Shown: piece after piece, positions 53,890 to 63,591 of the stretch
Layout of the letters: every line of letters begins with the position of its first letter
How positions within the stretch are numbered: position 1 is the first letter of the stretch
Origin: Arthrobacter sp. zg-Y769
GTDB taxonomy: Bacteria; Actinomycetota; Actinomycetes; Actinomycetales; Micrococcaceae
Reading direction: 5' to 3'
NCBI RefSeq assembly: GCF_020907405.1
Contig: NZ_JAJJOE010000001.1
Coordinates: 16,683-80,682 of the forward strand
Length of the DNA: 64,000 nucleotides
Notes under the pieces: model-generated
Database searches by the model: none
What the model was told of the DNA's origin: nothing
Seen by the model: only the letters and a program-made list of their open reading frames with translations
Position numbers and translations under genes: made by a program

Positions 53890-55011
53890 CTAGAATTTCC
53901 CGCGGCGTGCGGCCCGCTCGTACTGGGGAACCCAGGGCAGCTTGGCATCCAGCTCCGCCGCGGCGCGCATCCACCAGTGCGGGTCCCGCAGCGCGGCGCG
54001 GGCTACGAGGACGGCGTCTGCGGACCCGGCTTTCAGGATCTCCTCCGCCTGCACGCCGGAGTCAATGAGTCCGACGGCGGCGGTGGGCACCGATGCGCCG
54101 CGGCGGACCGCAGCGGCATATTCCACCTGGTAGTTCGGTGCCACCGGGATCGAGGCGCCGGGGACGGCTCCGCCCGTGGAGACGTCAACCAGGTCCACGC
54201 CGTGCTCCCGGGCAGCACGTGCCAGGACTACCGAGGACTCGGCGTCCACTCCCCCGGGCATCCAGTCCGTGGCGGAGATGCGCAGCAGGAGCGGCATGGA
54301 ATCGGGGATTACTGCCCGTACCGCGTCAATGACCTCGAGGGTCAGCCGGTTCCTTCCTGCTGCGCTTCCGCCCCACGCGTCGGTGCGCGTGTTGACGAGC
54401 GGGCTGAGGAACTGGTGCAGCAGGTAGCCGTGCGCGCCGTGGATCTCAATGGTGTCGAAGCCGGCGTCCACCGAGCGGACGGCCGCGTCAGCGAAGTCGC
54501 GGACCACCTGCCGGATGCCCGCTTCATCCAGCTCTGCCGGAGCGGCGTAGGTGCCGAACGGCTCTGCCGTGGGTCCAACGGTCTGCCAGCCGCCGTCGTC
54601 CAGCGGAACGCTGCCGGAGCCGGCCGCGAACGGAGAGTAGGTGGAGGCCTTGCGTCCGGCGTGGGCCAGCTGGATGCCGATCCGGGCGTCCACTGCACCG
54701 TGGCGGTGCACAAAACCGGTGATGCGCTGCCAGGCGCCTGCCTGTTCGTCGTTCCAGATGCCGGCGTCCTGCGGGCTGATCCGGCCTTCCGGGCAGACCG
54801 CCGAGGCTTCGGTGATGATCAGGGCCGCCCCGCCGGCGGCGAAGGAACCCAGGTGCATCAGGTGCCAGTCATTCGGCACTCCGGGCGCGTTCGCCGGATC
54901 CGCGGGATCTACCGGGTCTGCGGAGTACTGGCACATGGCGGCGACCCAGCCGCGGTGGGCCAGTTCCAATCCGCGCAGGGTGATGGGGTCAAAGAGGGAT
55001 GGTGCGTCCAT
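53890..55011 (-). CDS. NADH:flavin oxidoreductase, old yellow enzyme (YqjM-like)
   Basis: 373 residues, FMN-containing TIM barrel that reduces activated C=C bonds with NAD(P)H. Landmarks: VAAMCQYSAD near residue 24 with the regulatory Cys typical of class III (YqjM-like) enzymes, IQLAHAGRK, the substrate-binding HGAHGYLLHQFLSP and a C-terminal VLVARAALRDP. Physiological substrate unknown. It begins 18 bases after the preceding gene on the same strand. Confidence 0.88.
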   Translation of the reverse strand: MDAPSLFDPITLRGLELAHRGWVAAMCQYSADPVDPADPANAPGVPNDWHLMHLGSFAAGGAALIITEASAVCPEGRISPQDAGIWNDEQAGAWQRITGFVHRHGAVDARIGIQLAHAGRKASTYSPFAAGSGSVPLDDGGWQTVGPTAEPFGTYAAPAELDEAGIRQVVRDFADAAVRSVDAGFDTIEIHGAHGYLLHQFLSPLVNTRTDAWGGSAAGRNRLTLEVIDAVRAVIPDSMPLLLRISATDWMPGGVDAESSVVLARAAREHGVDLVDVSTGGAVPGASIPVAPNYQVEYAAAVRRGASVPTAAVGLIDSGVQAEEILKAGSADAVLVARAALRDPHWWMRAAAELDAKLPWVPQYERAARRGKF

Positions 55012-55029
55012 GGAAGTGCCCCTGCCGGC

Positions 55030-55995
55030 CTAGAAAAGTGCCCGGGCGAGGGCAGAGCGGGCCTTGGTAACCCGGGGGTCGGAAACGCCCACAATTTCGA
55101 AGAGATCCAGCAGCCGGAGCCGGGCGGTTTCGCGGTCCTCGCCGTGCACCCTGCCGATCAGGGATGTGATCCGGCGGAAGGCATCCTCGACGTGCCCGCC
55201 GGCAATGTCCAGGTCCGCGACGGCGAGCTGGGCCTGCACGTTGTCAGGTTCTTCGGCGCCGGCCCGGCGGACGGAGTCCGCGTCGGCGTCGCGGAGACGT
55301 GCCATGAGTTCCACCTGTGCCAGCCCGGCCTTCGCTTCCGCGTCGGCGGGCTGCTCGGCCAGGGCGCGCCGGTACGCAGCGGCCGCGGCGTCGTAGTCCT
55401 CGGCGTTAATGGCGTCGAAGGCTTCCTGGTGCAGCGGAGGCAGCGGAGCGTCCTCCGCCGGGGCCTGCTCCGTGCCCCCTTCCAGGGACCCGTTGACACC
55501 GTTGGCTGCCGCCACCTGCATCAGTTCGCCCACCAGGGCACGAATCTGTTCCTCCGGCAGGAGGCGGTCCAGGAGCGGCACCGGCTGGCCCTTGATCACC
55601 GCTGCCACGGTGGGAACGGCAACGGCGGAGAACGCCTGGGCAATCTGCGGATAAGCCTCCGCGTCCACCCGGGCCAGCAGCATCCGGCCGTTCTGCTCCA
55701 CGGCAATGGCTGCCAGGATGGCCGAGACCTGCTGCGAGTCGGGGCTCGCATCGGAATACAGGTCAATGACCACCGGCACTTCGGCGGAGAGCTGGACGAC
55801 CTGCGGGAAGGTCTGTTCCGAGACCTGGACCACGAAGGGTGACGGTGCCGGAGCGGCGCCGGGTGCAGCACCTGCCGGGCCGGCCGAAGCTGCCGGGGCC
55901 GAAGAACGGGCCTTGAGGGCGGAGAGGTCTACAGCCCCCCGCAGGTTCATGGAGGACGGGGCTGCCGGTGACGGGCGATGATTCGGTGTGCTCAT
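55030..55995 (-). CDS. Thioredoxin-fold plus TPR protein without CxxC (CnoX-like)
   Basis: 321 residues. An Ala/Pro-rich N-terminus (about 50 residues), a thioredoxin domain (55-165) and a helical TPR region (190-315). At the active-site position the sequence is SDASPDS (81-87), so there is no CxxC and no redox Cys. E. coli CnoX has the same domain pair and acts as a holdase chaperone handing clients to GroEL and DnaK. M. tuberculosis Rv1324 is probably the counterpart. ATG with AAGGTG just upstream. Confidence 0.82.
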   Translation of the reverse strand: MSTPNHRPSPAAPSSMNLRGAVDLSALKARSSAPAASAGPAGAAPGAAPAPSPFVVQVSEQTFPQVVQLSAEVPVVIDLYSDASPDSQQVSAILAAIAVEQNGRMLLARVDAEAYPQIAQAFSAVAVPTVAAVIKGQPVPLLDRLLPEEQIRALVGELMQVAAANGVNGSLEGGTEQAPAEDAPLPPLHQEAFDAINAEDYDAAAAAYRRALAEQPADAEAKAGLAQVELMARLRDADADSVRRAGAEEPDNVQAQLAVADLDIAGGHVEDAFRRITSLIGRVHGEDRETARLRLLDLFEIVGVSDPRVTKARSALARALF

Positions 55996-56048
55996 TTCTT
56001 CACCTTATTACGCCCCGCCCGTCCACCGGCAAGCCTTACGCTTTGCGC

Positions 56049-57734
56049 CTACTTGAGCTTTGCGGACAGCAGTTCCTGTGCCGCGCCTACTACCAGGACC
56101 TGTCCGCTGCCGCCGGAAGCCGGTACGTAGAGCATCACGGCTTCGCCGTGGGTGACGTCTATGCCCTTGTCGGTGTCGGGCTGGCCGGTCAGCGCCTGGT
56201 AAACGGTGCCTTCGAGGTTTACCGAGTCGCCGGCTTCCTTAGGCGTGCTCGAGAACGTGTTGGACAGGTAACCGAACACGATGGCTCCGCCGTCGTCGGT
56301 CCGCAGGGCATACGTTTCCTTGGCATCGGCGGAGTGCTTGAACGTGTTGGAGGCGAACTCATTCTTCGGGTCGGTCTGTACCTGCTTCTGGAACTTGACC
56401 ACGTCTTCACTGAACCGGTTGGCCGCGAAGGTGCCCTTGTTCCCGCCGTCCGGGTTGGTCAGGGAGTCGGCCAGCGCCTCAACGGCGTCCTGCGGCGCCA
56501 TCATCAGGCCGTTGTCCGAATCCGCCGGGATCTGGTCGGAGCCGGCGTCTGCCGCCGGGGGCTGCGGGAAGGTGCTGGCAGGCAGCATCTGGACAGCCGA
56601 AACGAGCTTGTAGTTGTCCCGGGCGGAGTCCTGGACCAGCAACAGAGCCTGCGGCACCGGGTTGCCCTCGCCCTGGGTCACAGCGACGACGGTGCGCGGC
56701 CAGCCGGCCGCGGTACCAACCGACTCCGTCCGCAGCGTCTTCGCTGCCACCGGAACCGGGGCTTCGTGGTCGGCGGACTTGGCAGCCACGGCGTAGTTCG
56801 CGGAACGCATGGCGTAGGCGGCACCGCCGACCCGCGGCCGCAGCATCGCTGCGTCCTTGGCGGCGTCGCCTGCCTCGACCGTATCGGCCACGGATTCCAG
56901 AATGCGGTTCAGCTGGGAATCCATGATCACCGGCCGGCTGCCGGCGGGTGATTCATCAGCCAGCGCCGACGCGGGTGCGGAGCCCGCTACCAGCACGGCA
57001 GCGGCGGCAGCAGCCAGGAAGGCCGGGCGGCGGCGGCTGGACGCGGTTGCGGTGAAGGCCGATGTCGTTCCCGAGACACTGGGCTGTTTGTCAATGGTTC
57101 CGGTCTCAATGCCGGCGCTGCGGCGCCCGCTGCGGCGCGGCCCGTCCGAACCGCTGCGCAGGAAGGCAAGGGCCAGGCCCAGGACCGCGAGCAGGGCGCC
57201 GGCAACGATCAGCGGGACGGCAAAGGGACGGGTGGCATCGTTTTCCCAGGTCAGGGTCACGTCGGCAGGTGCCGGAGCGGTGCCGTCCGTAGCGAGCAGG
57301 ACCCGCCAGTCGCCCTCGCCCGGCGCCTCCCACTGATAGGACAGTTCACCCTCGCCGGACTCTTCGACTACCCAGAGGTCGGAGCCCGCGGGATCCGGAG
57401 CCGTGATTCCGGTCTTGGCGGTATCCGTGGCCAGCGCGTCGTCCCCGGGGGTCAGCCGGGTTGCGGCGGCGTCACCGACCCATGCCTGGACGTCATTGGC
57501 CCGGCCGACTGCCAGTGTGAAGGGAGCATCCGAGCGGACGGTGATGTCCACGCCATCCGGATATTCAGCGAGCAGTTCCGGTTCCAGGACGGTGACTACG
57601 GCACCGTCGTGTCCATCGGCTTCCATGGAAGCCGACTGTGTCTCCGGCGGCGCCCAGATGGTGCGCTGGCCAATGCCTATCAGCATCAGGAGCACCCCGA
57701 GAACGATCAGCGGAACTGCAAATTTGTTTCGCAC
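56049..57734 (-). CDS. Membrane protein of unknown function (561 aa)
   Basis: Three hydrophobic segments: about 7-23, 171-190 and a signal-like stretch about 237-256 preceded by SRRRPAFL. Region 25-170 is a beta-rich, Asp/Gly-rich outer domain (with WAPPETQ and WEAPGEGDWRVLLATDGT). The C-terminal ~300 residues form a second extracytoplasmic domain with no motif I recognise. The internal signal-like segment makes it look like two secreted proteins joined. GTG start with AGG six bases upstream. Confidence 0.7.
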   Translation of the reverse strand: MRNKFAVPLIVLGVLLMLIGIGQRTIWAPPETQSASMEADGHDGAVVTVLEPELLAEYPDGVDITVRSDAPFTLAVGRANDVQAWVGDAAATRLTPGDDALATDTAKTGITAPDPAGSDLWVVEESGEGELSYQWEAPGEGDWRVLLATDGTAPAPADVTLTWENDATRPFAVPLIVAGALLAVLGLALAFLRSGSDGPRRSGRRSAGIETGTIDKQPSVSGTTSAFTATASSRRRPAFLAAAAAAVLVAGSAPASALADESPAGSRPVIMDSQLNRILESVADTVEAGDAAKDAAMLRPRVGGAAYAMRSANYAVAAKSADHEAPVPVAAKTLRTESVGTAAGWPRTVVAVTQGEGNPVPQALLLVQDSARDNYKLVSAVQMLPASTFPQPPAADAGSDQIPADSDNGLMMAPQDAVEALADSLTNPDGGNKGTFAANRFSEDVVKFQKQVQTDPKNEFASNTFKHSADAKETYALRTDDGGAIVFGYLSNTFSSTPKEAGDSVNLEGTVYQALTGQPDTDKGIDVTHGEAVMLYVPASGGSGQVLVVGAAQELLSAKLK

Positions 57735-58026
57735 AACTTACCTATCTTCAGTCTGGGCAAATGACATGGCACGGCGGCGAATTCCCCGGCCGGAAGGCAG
57801 GAACGCAGGCTCCGGAATGCCGCGGCTGAATCGCATCGGTCACATTGATGTCCTGGCACTTGATTACCCAATGGTAACGAAAACCCTTCGGAGCACCCAT
57901 TCGGCTCCTGCCGCGGCGCAGCCGTAGTCATATGCCGGTCCCGGAAAAACGGTTCCGGCGGCGCGCCGGCTGGTAAGGTTTCGGTTCGTATCAGCAGCCC
58001 AAACCGGCAGAGGAGAAACGCGCGAA

Positions 58027-59376
58027 ATGAGCGAAAACGAGGACGTGCCCGTCCACGCGCCGCTCCCCGGCCCTGCGGACAAAACCCCGGGCGGCAACAA
58101 CAATGCAGCCGACAAAAATGCAGGCCGCACCCAGCAGCCCGGATTCCTCTCCACGGCCGCGGACCGCGTCCGTTACAGCCTGCGCCACGGAGTCCCCGGC
58201 GCCCGGCCCCGTCCGCGGTTCGAATTCCCGCCTGAGGATACTGCCGGTAAGGAAATCACCGTCGACAGCGACGTGCGGCTTCCCGATGAGCGGCTAAGCG
58301 TCAGCGGCGCCGGCCACGGGCCCGATCCGGAGTCCGGAAGCATGCGGGCCCACCCCATTTACTTTGGGTTTATGCTCACGGTCGGCGTCGGCCTGGCCCT
58401 GCTGCTGTTCTTTGTCATCACGAACGTCGGCGAACTGCTGGTCTGGATCGGCGCAGCACTGTTCATTGCACTGGGGCTGGATCCGGTGGTCCGCTGGCTG
58501 GCTGCGCGGCGGATTCCCCGCCCCGCCGGCATCGCCATCACCGTGCTGGTGCTGGCCGGCGTCGTTACCGCGTTCTTTGCCACCCTGATCCCCACCATCG
58601 TGAGCCAGACGACGGAGATCATCGCCAACGCCCCCGGCTATATCAACAACTTCCTGGCCTCGGACTTCTTCGTCAACATCGACAAGCAGTTCCAGGTCCG
58701 TGACCGCATCGAGCAGGAAGTCGGCAGCTTCTTTTCCAACAGTTCGGCCGTGGGCGGCATCTTCGGCGGGGTGCTCAGCGTCGGCACCGTGATTGCCAAC
58801 GGCCTGTTCGGCGCCCTGATCATCCTGGTCCTGACGCTCTATTTCCTGGCTTCCCTGCCGTCAATGAAGAAATGGGCGTACCGGCTGGCCCCGCGCAGCC
58901 GGCGCCGCCGGGTGGAGGCCCTGTCGGAGGAAATCACCGGCAGCGTCGGCAACTACGTGATCGGCCAGGGCTTCGTCGCCCTGCTCGACGCCACCTATGC
59001 CTTCATCGTGATGACCATCACCGGCGTTCCGTTCTCGGTGCTGCTGGCTTTCGTCGTGGCACTGCTGGCGTTTATTCCCTTGGTGGGTCCGCCCATCGCC
59101 CTGGTGCTGGTTTCGCTGGTGGCCCTGACCGAGGGCTGGCAGACCGCCGTGGTCTTCGCCATCCTCTACATGGCGTACCTGCAGTTCGAGGCCTACTTCG
59201 TCTCCCCGCGCGTTATGCAGCGGGCGGTAGCGGTGCCCGGCGCCGTCGCCGTCATTGCCGTGATTGCCGGCGGCAGCCTGCTCGGGGTACTCGGCGCACT
59301 GATCGCCATTCCCACGGCGGCGGCCACCCTGCTGCTGCTCAAGGAGGTCTTCATCGCCCGGCAGGACGGGCACTGA
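58027..59376 (+). CDS. AI-2E (TqsA/YdiK) family transporter
   Basis: 449 residues. A ~115-residue hydrophilic N-terminus is followed by eight or so membrane helices in the AI-2E order, with family stretches ALGLDPVVRWLAARRIPRP, LVGPPIALVLVSLVALTEGW and LQFEAYFVSPRVMQRAVAVP. Despite the family name many members are not autoinducer exporters; some are Na+/H+ antiporters. Start ATG with GAGGAG about 11 bases upstream. Confidence 0.85.
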   Translation: MSENEDVPVHAPLPGPADKTPGGNNNAADKNAGRTQQPGFLSTAADRVRYSLRHGVPGARPRPRFEFPPEDTAGKEITVDSDVRLPDERLSVSGAGHGPDPESGSMRAHPIYFGFMLTVGVGLALLLFFVITNVGELLVWIGAALFIALGLDPVVRWLAARRIPRPAGIAITVLVLAGVVTAFFATLIPTIVSQTTEIIANAPGYINNFLASDFFVNIDKQFQVRDRIEQEVGSFFSNSSAVGGIFGGVLSVGTVIANGLFGALIILVLTLYFLASLPSMKKWAYRLAPRSRRRRVEALSEEITGSVGNYVIGQGFVALLDATYAFIVMTITGVPFSVLLAFVVALLAFIPLVGPPIALVLVSLVALTEGWQTAVVFAILYMAYLQFEAYFVSPRVMQRAVAVPGAVAVIAVIAGGSLLGVLGALIAIPTAAATLLLLKEVFIARQDGH

Positions 59377-59389
59377 CACCGGCGGGAAG

Positions 59390-59743
59390 TCAGTACCGGC
59401 GGCGGATCCGCCAGCAATGGTTGTGCCAGTGCCGCCGACTCTCGACGGCGGTCTGCCGGCCCAGCAGGGAGTCTTCCTGCCAGACCACCAGATGCGCGGT
59501 TCCGGGCGGGATGATCCCGCCGCAGCCGGGGCACCGGTAGTCCTTTGCGGCCTTGCCTGCCGTGATCTGCCGCACCGACCATTCGCCGTCGGGACCGCTT
59601 TCGCGCATCGGAATGCCGGCGCGGGTGCGTTCCAAATCCACCTCCGGCGGGGCGGAAGCCCACTTGCGGCGGGCGTTCCGGCCGGCAGCACTGCCGGAGG
59701 CGGGCGCGCGGCGGGGATGGTTCGAACGGGGCATAGAAGTCAT
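59390..59743 (-). CDS. Small basic protein with a possible zinc ribbon
   Basis: 117 residues. Basic N-terminus (RSNHPRRAPASG), then a domain with YRCPGCGGIIPPGTAHLVVW and RRHWHNHCWRIRRRY: two Cys in CPGC and a His/Cys cluster at the end could bind one zinc. Often annotated ATP/GTP-binding, but I see no P-loop. It is convergent with the AI-2E gene and divergent from nucS. Function unknown. Confidence 0.68.
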   Translation of the reverse strand: MTSMPRSNHPRRAPASGSAAGRNARRKWASAPPEVDLERTRAGIPMRESGPDGEWSVRQITAGKAAKDYRCPGCGGIIPPGTAHLVVWQEDSLLGRQTAVESRRHWHNHCWRIRRRY

Positions 59744-59774
59744 TTTGCCGCAGTTCAGCCGGTAAAGTGCAACT

Positions 59775-60470
59775 GTGCGTTTAGTAATAGCCCGCTGCTC
59801 CGTTGACTACGTCGGCCGCCTCCGTGCCCACCTGCCCCTGGCCGTAAGGCTCCTTATGGTGAAGGCCGACGGTTCCGTCCTGATCCATTCCGACGGCGGA
59901 TCCTACAAACCGTTGAACTGGATGAGCCCTCCGGCCACCCTGCGCAGCGTGGAACCGGACGAGATTGACGCCGAGGCCGGCGTCACCGAAGTCTGGAACG
60001 TCCAGAGCGCCAAGACGGATGACCGCCTGATCATCAGCATCCACGAACGGTTCTCGGACGTCTCCCATGACCTCGGGACCGATCCCGGGCTGATCAAGGA
60101 CGGCGTGGAAGCGGACCTGCAGCGCCTGCTGGCTGAACAGATCAACCGGCTCGGCGAGGGCCATACGCTGATCCGCCGCGAATACATGACGGCCATCGGT
60201 CCCGTGGACATCCTCGCCCGCGACGCCACCGGCGCAACGGTGGCAGTGGAGCTGAAGCGCCGCGGAGACATCGACGGCGTGGAGCAGCTGACCCGCTACC
60301 TGGAACTGCTCAACCGGGATCCGCTGCTGGCTCCGGTCCGGGGCATCTTCGCCGCCCAGCAGATCAAGCCCCAGGCCCGGGTGCTGGCCGAAGACCGCGG
60401 GATCACCTGCCTCACCCTCGACTACGACGCCATGCGCGGAGTGGACGACAGGGATTCCCGCCTGTTCTGA
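59775..60470 (+). CDS. nucS: Mismatch-specific endonuclease NucS/EndoMS
   Basis: 231 residues. NucS carries out non-canonical mismatch repair in actinobacteria and many archaea, which lack MutS/MutL. N-terminal DNA-binding half ([16 protein letters not shown]) and C-terminal PD-(D/E)xK nuclease with Asp145 (GPVDILARD), Glu159 and Lys161 (VAVELKRRG). The C-terminal end (DRDSRLF) should bind the beta clamp. TAAAGT lies six bases before the GTG; leaderless. Confidence 0.95.
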   Translation: MRLVIARCSVDYVGRLRAHLPLAVRLLMVKADGSVLIHSDGGSYKPLNWMSPPATLRSVEPDEIDAEAGVTEVWNVQSAKTDDRLIISIHERFSDVSHDLGTDPGLIKDGVEADLQRLLAEQINRLGEGHTLIRREYMTAIGPVDILARDATGATVAVELKRRGDIDGVEQLTRYLELLNRDPLLAPVRGIFAAQQIKPQARVLAEDRGITCLTLDYDAMRGVDDRDSRLF

Positions 60471-60518
60471 CTCCCCGTCCCGCTCCCGGCTGCCCGACAA
60501 CATGCCTAGAATCGGTGC

Positions 60519-61736
60519 ATGAACCCAACTGCGCGCAGCCGGGACCGCGGTTACCTGCGGGGCAGCCTGCTTGCCCCGGATGAACTGCTGCCCGACGGCG
60601 TACTGGCGTTCGTCGGGGACCGGATCACCTACGCGGGTCCCGCGGGCGGTTTCGACGACGTCGGCTGGCCGGAGCCCGCGCCCGTACCCGACGGTTCGCT
60701 GATCCTTCCCGGCCTGGTGGACCTGCACTGCCACGGCGCAGTGGGCAGCGACTTCACCACCTCAGGCGTCGACGGCGTGCGGCGGGCCGCGGACTTCCTG
60801 CATTCAGCGGGAACCACCACGCTGCTCGCAAGCACGGTCTCCGCGTCCCGCCCGGACCTCCTCGCTGCCGCCGCCAGGCTCGGCGCCCTGGCACGTGCTG
60901 GACTCGTGGCCGGAATCCACGCCGAGGGTCCCTTCCTCTCGCCGGAGCGCTGCGGTGCACAGGACCCCGCCTATCTCCTGCCCCCGGACCCCGCGTTCGT
61001 GGACGAGCTCATCGAGGCGGCGGACAGCGAACTGGTGACCATGACCTTTGCCCCTGAGCTGCCCGGCGCGGACGAGCTGCTGGACCGCCTGATCCTGCAC
61101 GGCGTGACGCCCTCGCTGGGGCACACCCGTGCTACGGACGCGGTTGCCGCCGAGGCGCTGGAAACCGCCCGTGAGGAAATGGAGGAGGCCGGTTTCGGCG
61201 GCTATGTCCCCCGCCCCACCGTGACCCACCTCTTCAACGGCATGGATCCCCTGCACCACCGCTCCCCCGGCGCGGTCGCGGCGAGCCTGCGGGCTGCCCG
61301 CAGCGGGGGCGCAGTGGTCGAACTGATCGCCGACGGGGTGCATGTGGACCCTGCGGTGGTGCGCACCGTGTTTGAGCTCGTCGGCGCCCCGAACGTGGCC
61401 CTGGTGAGCGATTCCATGGCGGCCACCGGGCTGGGCGACGGCAGCCACCGCCTCGGGTCCGCAGACGTAACGGTTCGGAACGGGGCCGCCCGCCTTTCCG
61501 ACGGCACACTGGCCGGCAGCACCTCCACACTGCTGCAGTGCGTACGCACCGCCGTTACTTCCGGGGTGCCGCTGGCGGACGCAGTGGGCGCGGCCACCGC
61601 GGTGCCGGCGGATGTGCTGCGGCTCGCCGACGAAGTGGGGGCGCTGCGCCGCGGCCTGCGGGCCGATGCCCTCGTGGTATCGCCGGAGCTGGAACTCCAC
61701 GCGGTCCTGCGCTGCGGAACGTGGCTGCCGCGCTGA
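60519..61736 (+). CDS. nagA: N-acetylglucosamine-6-phosphate deacetylase
   Basis: 405 residues of the amidohydrolase fold. Deacetylates GlcNAc-6-P for amino sugar catabolism and wall recycling. Motifs: DLHCHGAVG (His70, His72), HAEGPFLS with metal Glu, LGHTRATDAVA, THLFNGMDPLHHR and LVSDSMAATG (catalytic Asp). TAGAAT is six bases before the ATG without SD. NagB is not in the window. Confidence 0.93.
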   Translation: MNPTARSRDRGYLRGSLLAPDELLPDGVLAFVGDRITYAGPAGGFDDVGWPEPAPVPDGSLILPGLVDLHCHGAVGSDFTTSGVDGVRRAADFLHSAGTTTLLASTVSASRPDLLAAAARLGALARAGLVAGIHAEGPFLSPERCGAQDPAYLLPPDPAFVDELIEAADSELVTMTFAPELPGADELLDRLILHGVTPSLGHTRATDAVAAEALETAREEMEEAGFGGYVPRPTVTHLFNGMDPLHHRSPGAVAASLRAARSGGAVVELIADGVHVDPAVVRTVFELVGAPNVALVSDSMAATGLGDGSHRLGSADVTVRNGAARLSDGTLAGSTSTLLQCVRTAVTSGVPLADAVGAATAVPADVLRLADEVGALRRGLRADALVVSPELELHAVLRCGTWLPR

Positions 61737-61968
61737 AGAAAACGCCCGGAAAAAAGTCGTAAGTATTTCGTTTAGGCCATTGACCAGGCATATGGGTTAT
61801 GCGACTCTATTACCAAGTCTTTGTGTAGGTGTTTTTTCATGCTCGCAAGACCGTTGCGAGTGAGAAGCTCCTCAAGGAACTGCTGAATGGCAAGAACTTG
61901 GGCTTTCTTGCTTCAGTAACATAACCGGCGCTGACTGTGCGGGTAGTTCCACATTATGAGGAGAAAAA
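61737..61968 (+). promoter_or_regulatory. cspA upstream region with probable long 5' UTR
   Basis: A -35-like TTGACC (61780-61785) lies ~185 bases before the cspA ATG. Two inverted segments (GCTCGCAAGAC with GTTGCGAGTG, 61840-61862) could fold. A long structured leader is usual for cold-shock mRNAs. Confidence 0.4.
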
Positions 61969-62172
61969 ATGGCTCAGGGTACCGTCAAATGGTTTAACGC
62001 CGAAAAGGGCTTCGGCTTCATCACCCCCGATGATTCGGACGGCGACGTCTTCGTTCACTATTCCGAAATCCAGACCAACGGATTCAAGACGCTCGACGAA
62101 AACCAGCGCGTTTCCTTCGAAATCGGCCAGGGCGCCAAGGGCCCCCAGGCCACCGGCGTTACCGCACTCTAA
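61969..62172 (+). CDS. cspA: Cold shock protein (CspA family)
   Basis: 67 residues, one cold-shock domain. RNP1 KGFGFIT (residues 14-20) and RNP2 VFVHYSEI. Binds single-stranded RNA and acts as an RNA chaperone. SD GAGGAG six bases before the ATG. Confidence 0.96.
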   Translation: MAQGTVKWFNAEKGFGFITPDDSDGDVFVHYSEIQTNGFKTLDENQRVSFEIGQGAKGPQATGVTAL

Positions 62173-62203
62173 GGTTCCGCACTTTATCTTTTCGTAAGAA
62201 ACG

Positions 62204-62233
62204 GAAAACCCCCGGCTTATGCCGGGGGTTTTC
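62204..62233. terminator. Bidirectional terminator between cspA and murA
   Basis: GAAAACCCCCGGC and GCCGGGGGTTTTC form a perfect 13-bp stem with a TTAT loop, with A- and T-runs on the two sides. Confidence 0.93.
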
Positions 62234-62240
62234 TGCGTTG

Positions 62241-63506
62241 CTAGCCCCGACGGCGGACGACGTTGGCGCCAAGCCCCCGAAGGTTCTCCATGAAACGTTC
62301 GTAGCCGCGGTCGATGTGGTCCACGCCGCGGACTTCGGTGGTTCCGTCCGCAGCCAGGCCGGCAATAACCAGGGCCGCCCCGGCACGGATGTCGTTGGCC
62401 ACCACAGGGGCACCGGAGAGCAGCTCCACGCCCTGGATCAGCGCGTGGTGTCCGTCGAGCCGCACCACTGCCCCGAGCCGTGCCAGTTCCGAGGTGAAGC
62501 CCCAGCGCGCTTCGAAGACATTCTCGGTAACCATGCCCGAGCCGGTGGACACGGCGTTGAGCGCCACCACGAAGGGCTGCAGGTCGGTCGGGAAGCCCGG
62601 GTACGGCAGCGTGGAGACATTGATGGGTTCGGGACGTGCCGGTCCCTTGACCGTGAACCCGTCCTCCCCCGTGCTCACTTCGCAGCCGGCCTGGACCAAC
62701 TTGTCCAGCACCACGGCCAGGGCCGATGCGTCCGCTGACCGCACCTCGATTTCGCCGCCGGTAACCGCTGCGGCAAAGGCCCAGGTGCCTGCGACAATCC
62801 GGTCCGGCACTACCCGGTGCTCCACCGGATGCAGTTCCGCAACACCGTCGATGACCAGCGTGTTGGTGCCCACGCCGCTGATAGCCGCACCCATGCTGTT
62901 GAGCATCCGGGCAATGTCGGTGATTTCTGGTTCCCGGGCGGCGTTATCGATGACGGTCCGCCCGCGGGCCAGGGTCGCCGCCATCATCAGGTTTTCGGTG
63001 GCACCCACTGAGGGGAAATCCAGGATGTGGTCCGCTCCGTGCAGGCCTTCCGGGACCGATGCCACCAGGTAGCCGTGGTCGATGCCGATCTCGGCACCCA
63101 TGAGTTCCAGCCCGGCACGGTGCATGTCCAGTCCGCGGGAGCCGATGGCGTCCCCGCCGGGCAGTGCCACCTCGGCGCGCCGGCAGCGGGCCACCAGCGG
63201 CCCCAGCACGGAGATGGAGGCACGCATTGCCCGGACCAGGTCATAGTCCGCCTGGTGGCCCAGCTCCTGCGGCACGTCCACGGCAACGGACGCGGCGTCG
63301 ACGTCGTAATCCACCGTGCAGCCCAGCCGGCGCAGCAGCTCCGCCATGATCCACACGTCCTGGATATTGGGCACGTTCGTAATGACTGAGCGCCCCTGGG
63401 CAAGCAGCGTTGCCGCCATGAGCTTCAGGACGCTGTTCTTGGCACCCGGTACAGTGACGGCTCCGCGAAGGGTCGACGGGCCGGTAACAACAATGACGTC
63501 TTCCAT
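62241..63506 (-). CDS. murA: UDP-N-acetylglucosamine 1-carboxyvinyltransferase
   Basis: 421 residues; first committed step of peptidoglycan synthesis (enolpyruvyl transfer from PEP). The active-site loop reads [18 protein letters not shown]: Asp119 replaces the Cys that fosfomycin alkylates, as in M. tuberculosis MurA, so intrinsic fosfomycin resistance is expected. ATG at 63506 ([10 protein letters not shown]) follows TACTAT by six bases, leaderless; the upstream in-frame start MPVPS is unlikely. Confidence 0.94.
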   Translation of the reverse strand: MEDVIVVTGPSTLRGAVTVPGAKNSVLKLMAATLLAQGRSVITNVPNIQDVWIMAELLRRLGCTVDYDVDAASVAVDVPQELGHQADYDLVRAMRASISVLGPLVARCRRAEVALPGGDAIGSRGLDMHRAGLELMGAEIGIDHGYLVASVPEGLHGADHILDFPSVGATENLMMAATLARGRTVIDNAAREPEITDIARMLNSMGAAISGVGTNTLVIDGVAELHPVEHRVVPDRIVAGTWAFAAAVTGGEIEVRSADASALAVVLDKLVQAGCEVSTGEDGFTVKGPARPEPINVSTLPYPGFPTDLQPFVVALNAVSTGSGMVTENVFEARWGFTSELARLGAVVRLDGHHALIQGVELLSGAPVVANDIRAGAALVIAGLAADGTTEVRGVDHIDRGYERFMENLRGLGANVVRRRG

Positions 63507-63547
63507 TACTCCATAGTAGGCCGACGGGACAGGCACCTGCGGGCAGC

Positions 63548-63579
63548 AAAAAAGGCACAGGGAGAATTCCCTGTGCCTT
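63548..63579 (-). terminator. Terminator between DUF2550 and murA
   Basis: AAGGCACAGGGA and TCCCTGTGCCTT form a perfect 12-bp stem with a GAAT loop, followed on the minus strand by U residues (A-run 63548-63553). Confidence 0.9.
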
Positions 63580-63591
63580 CCAAGCAGGCGG

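Noticed and set aside
53719..55842. 707-codon open frame on the plus strand
   Set aside because: Antisense shadow of DUF3039, the ene-reductase and the thioredoxin-TPR gene, all of which are well supported.
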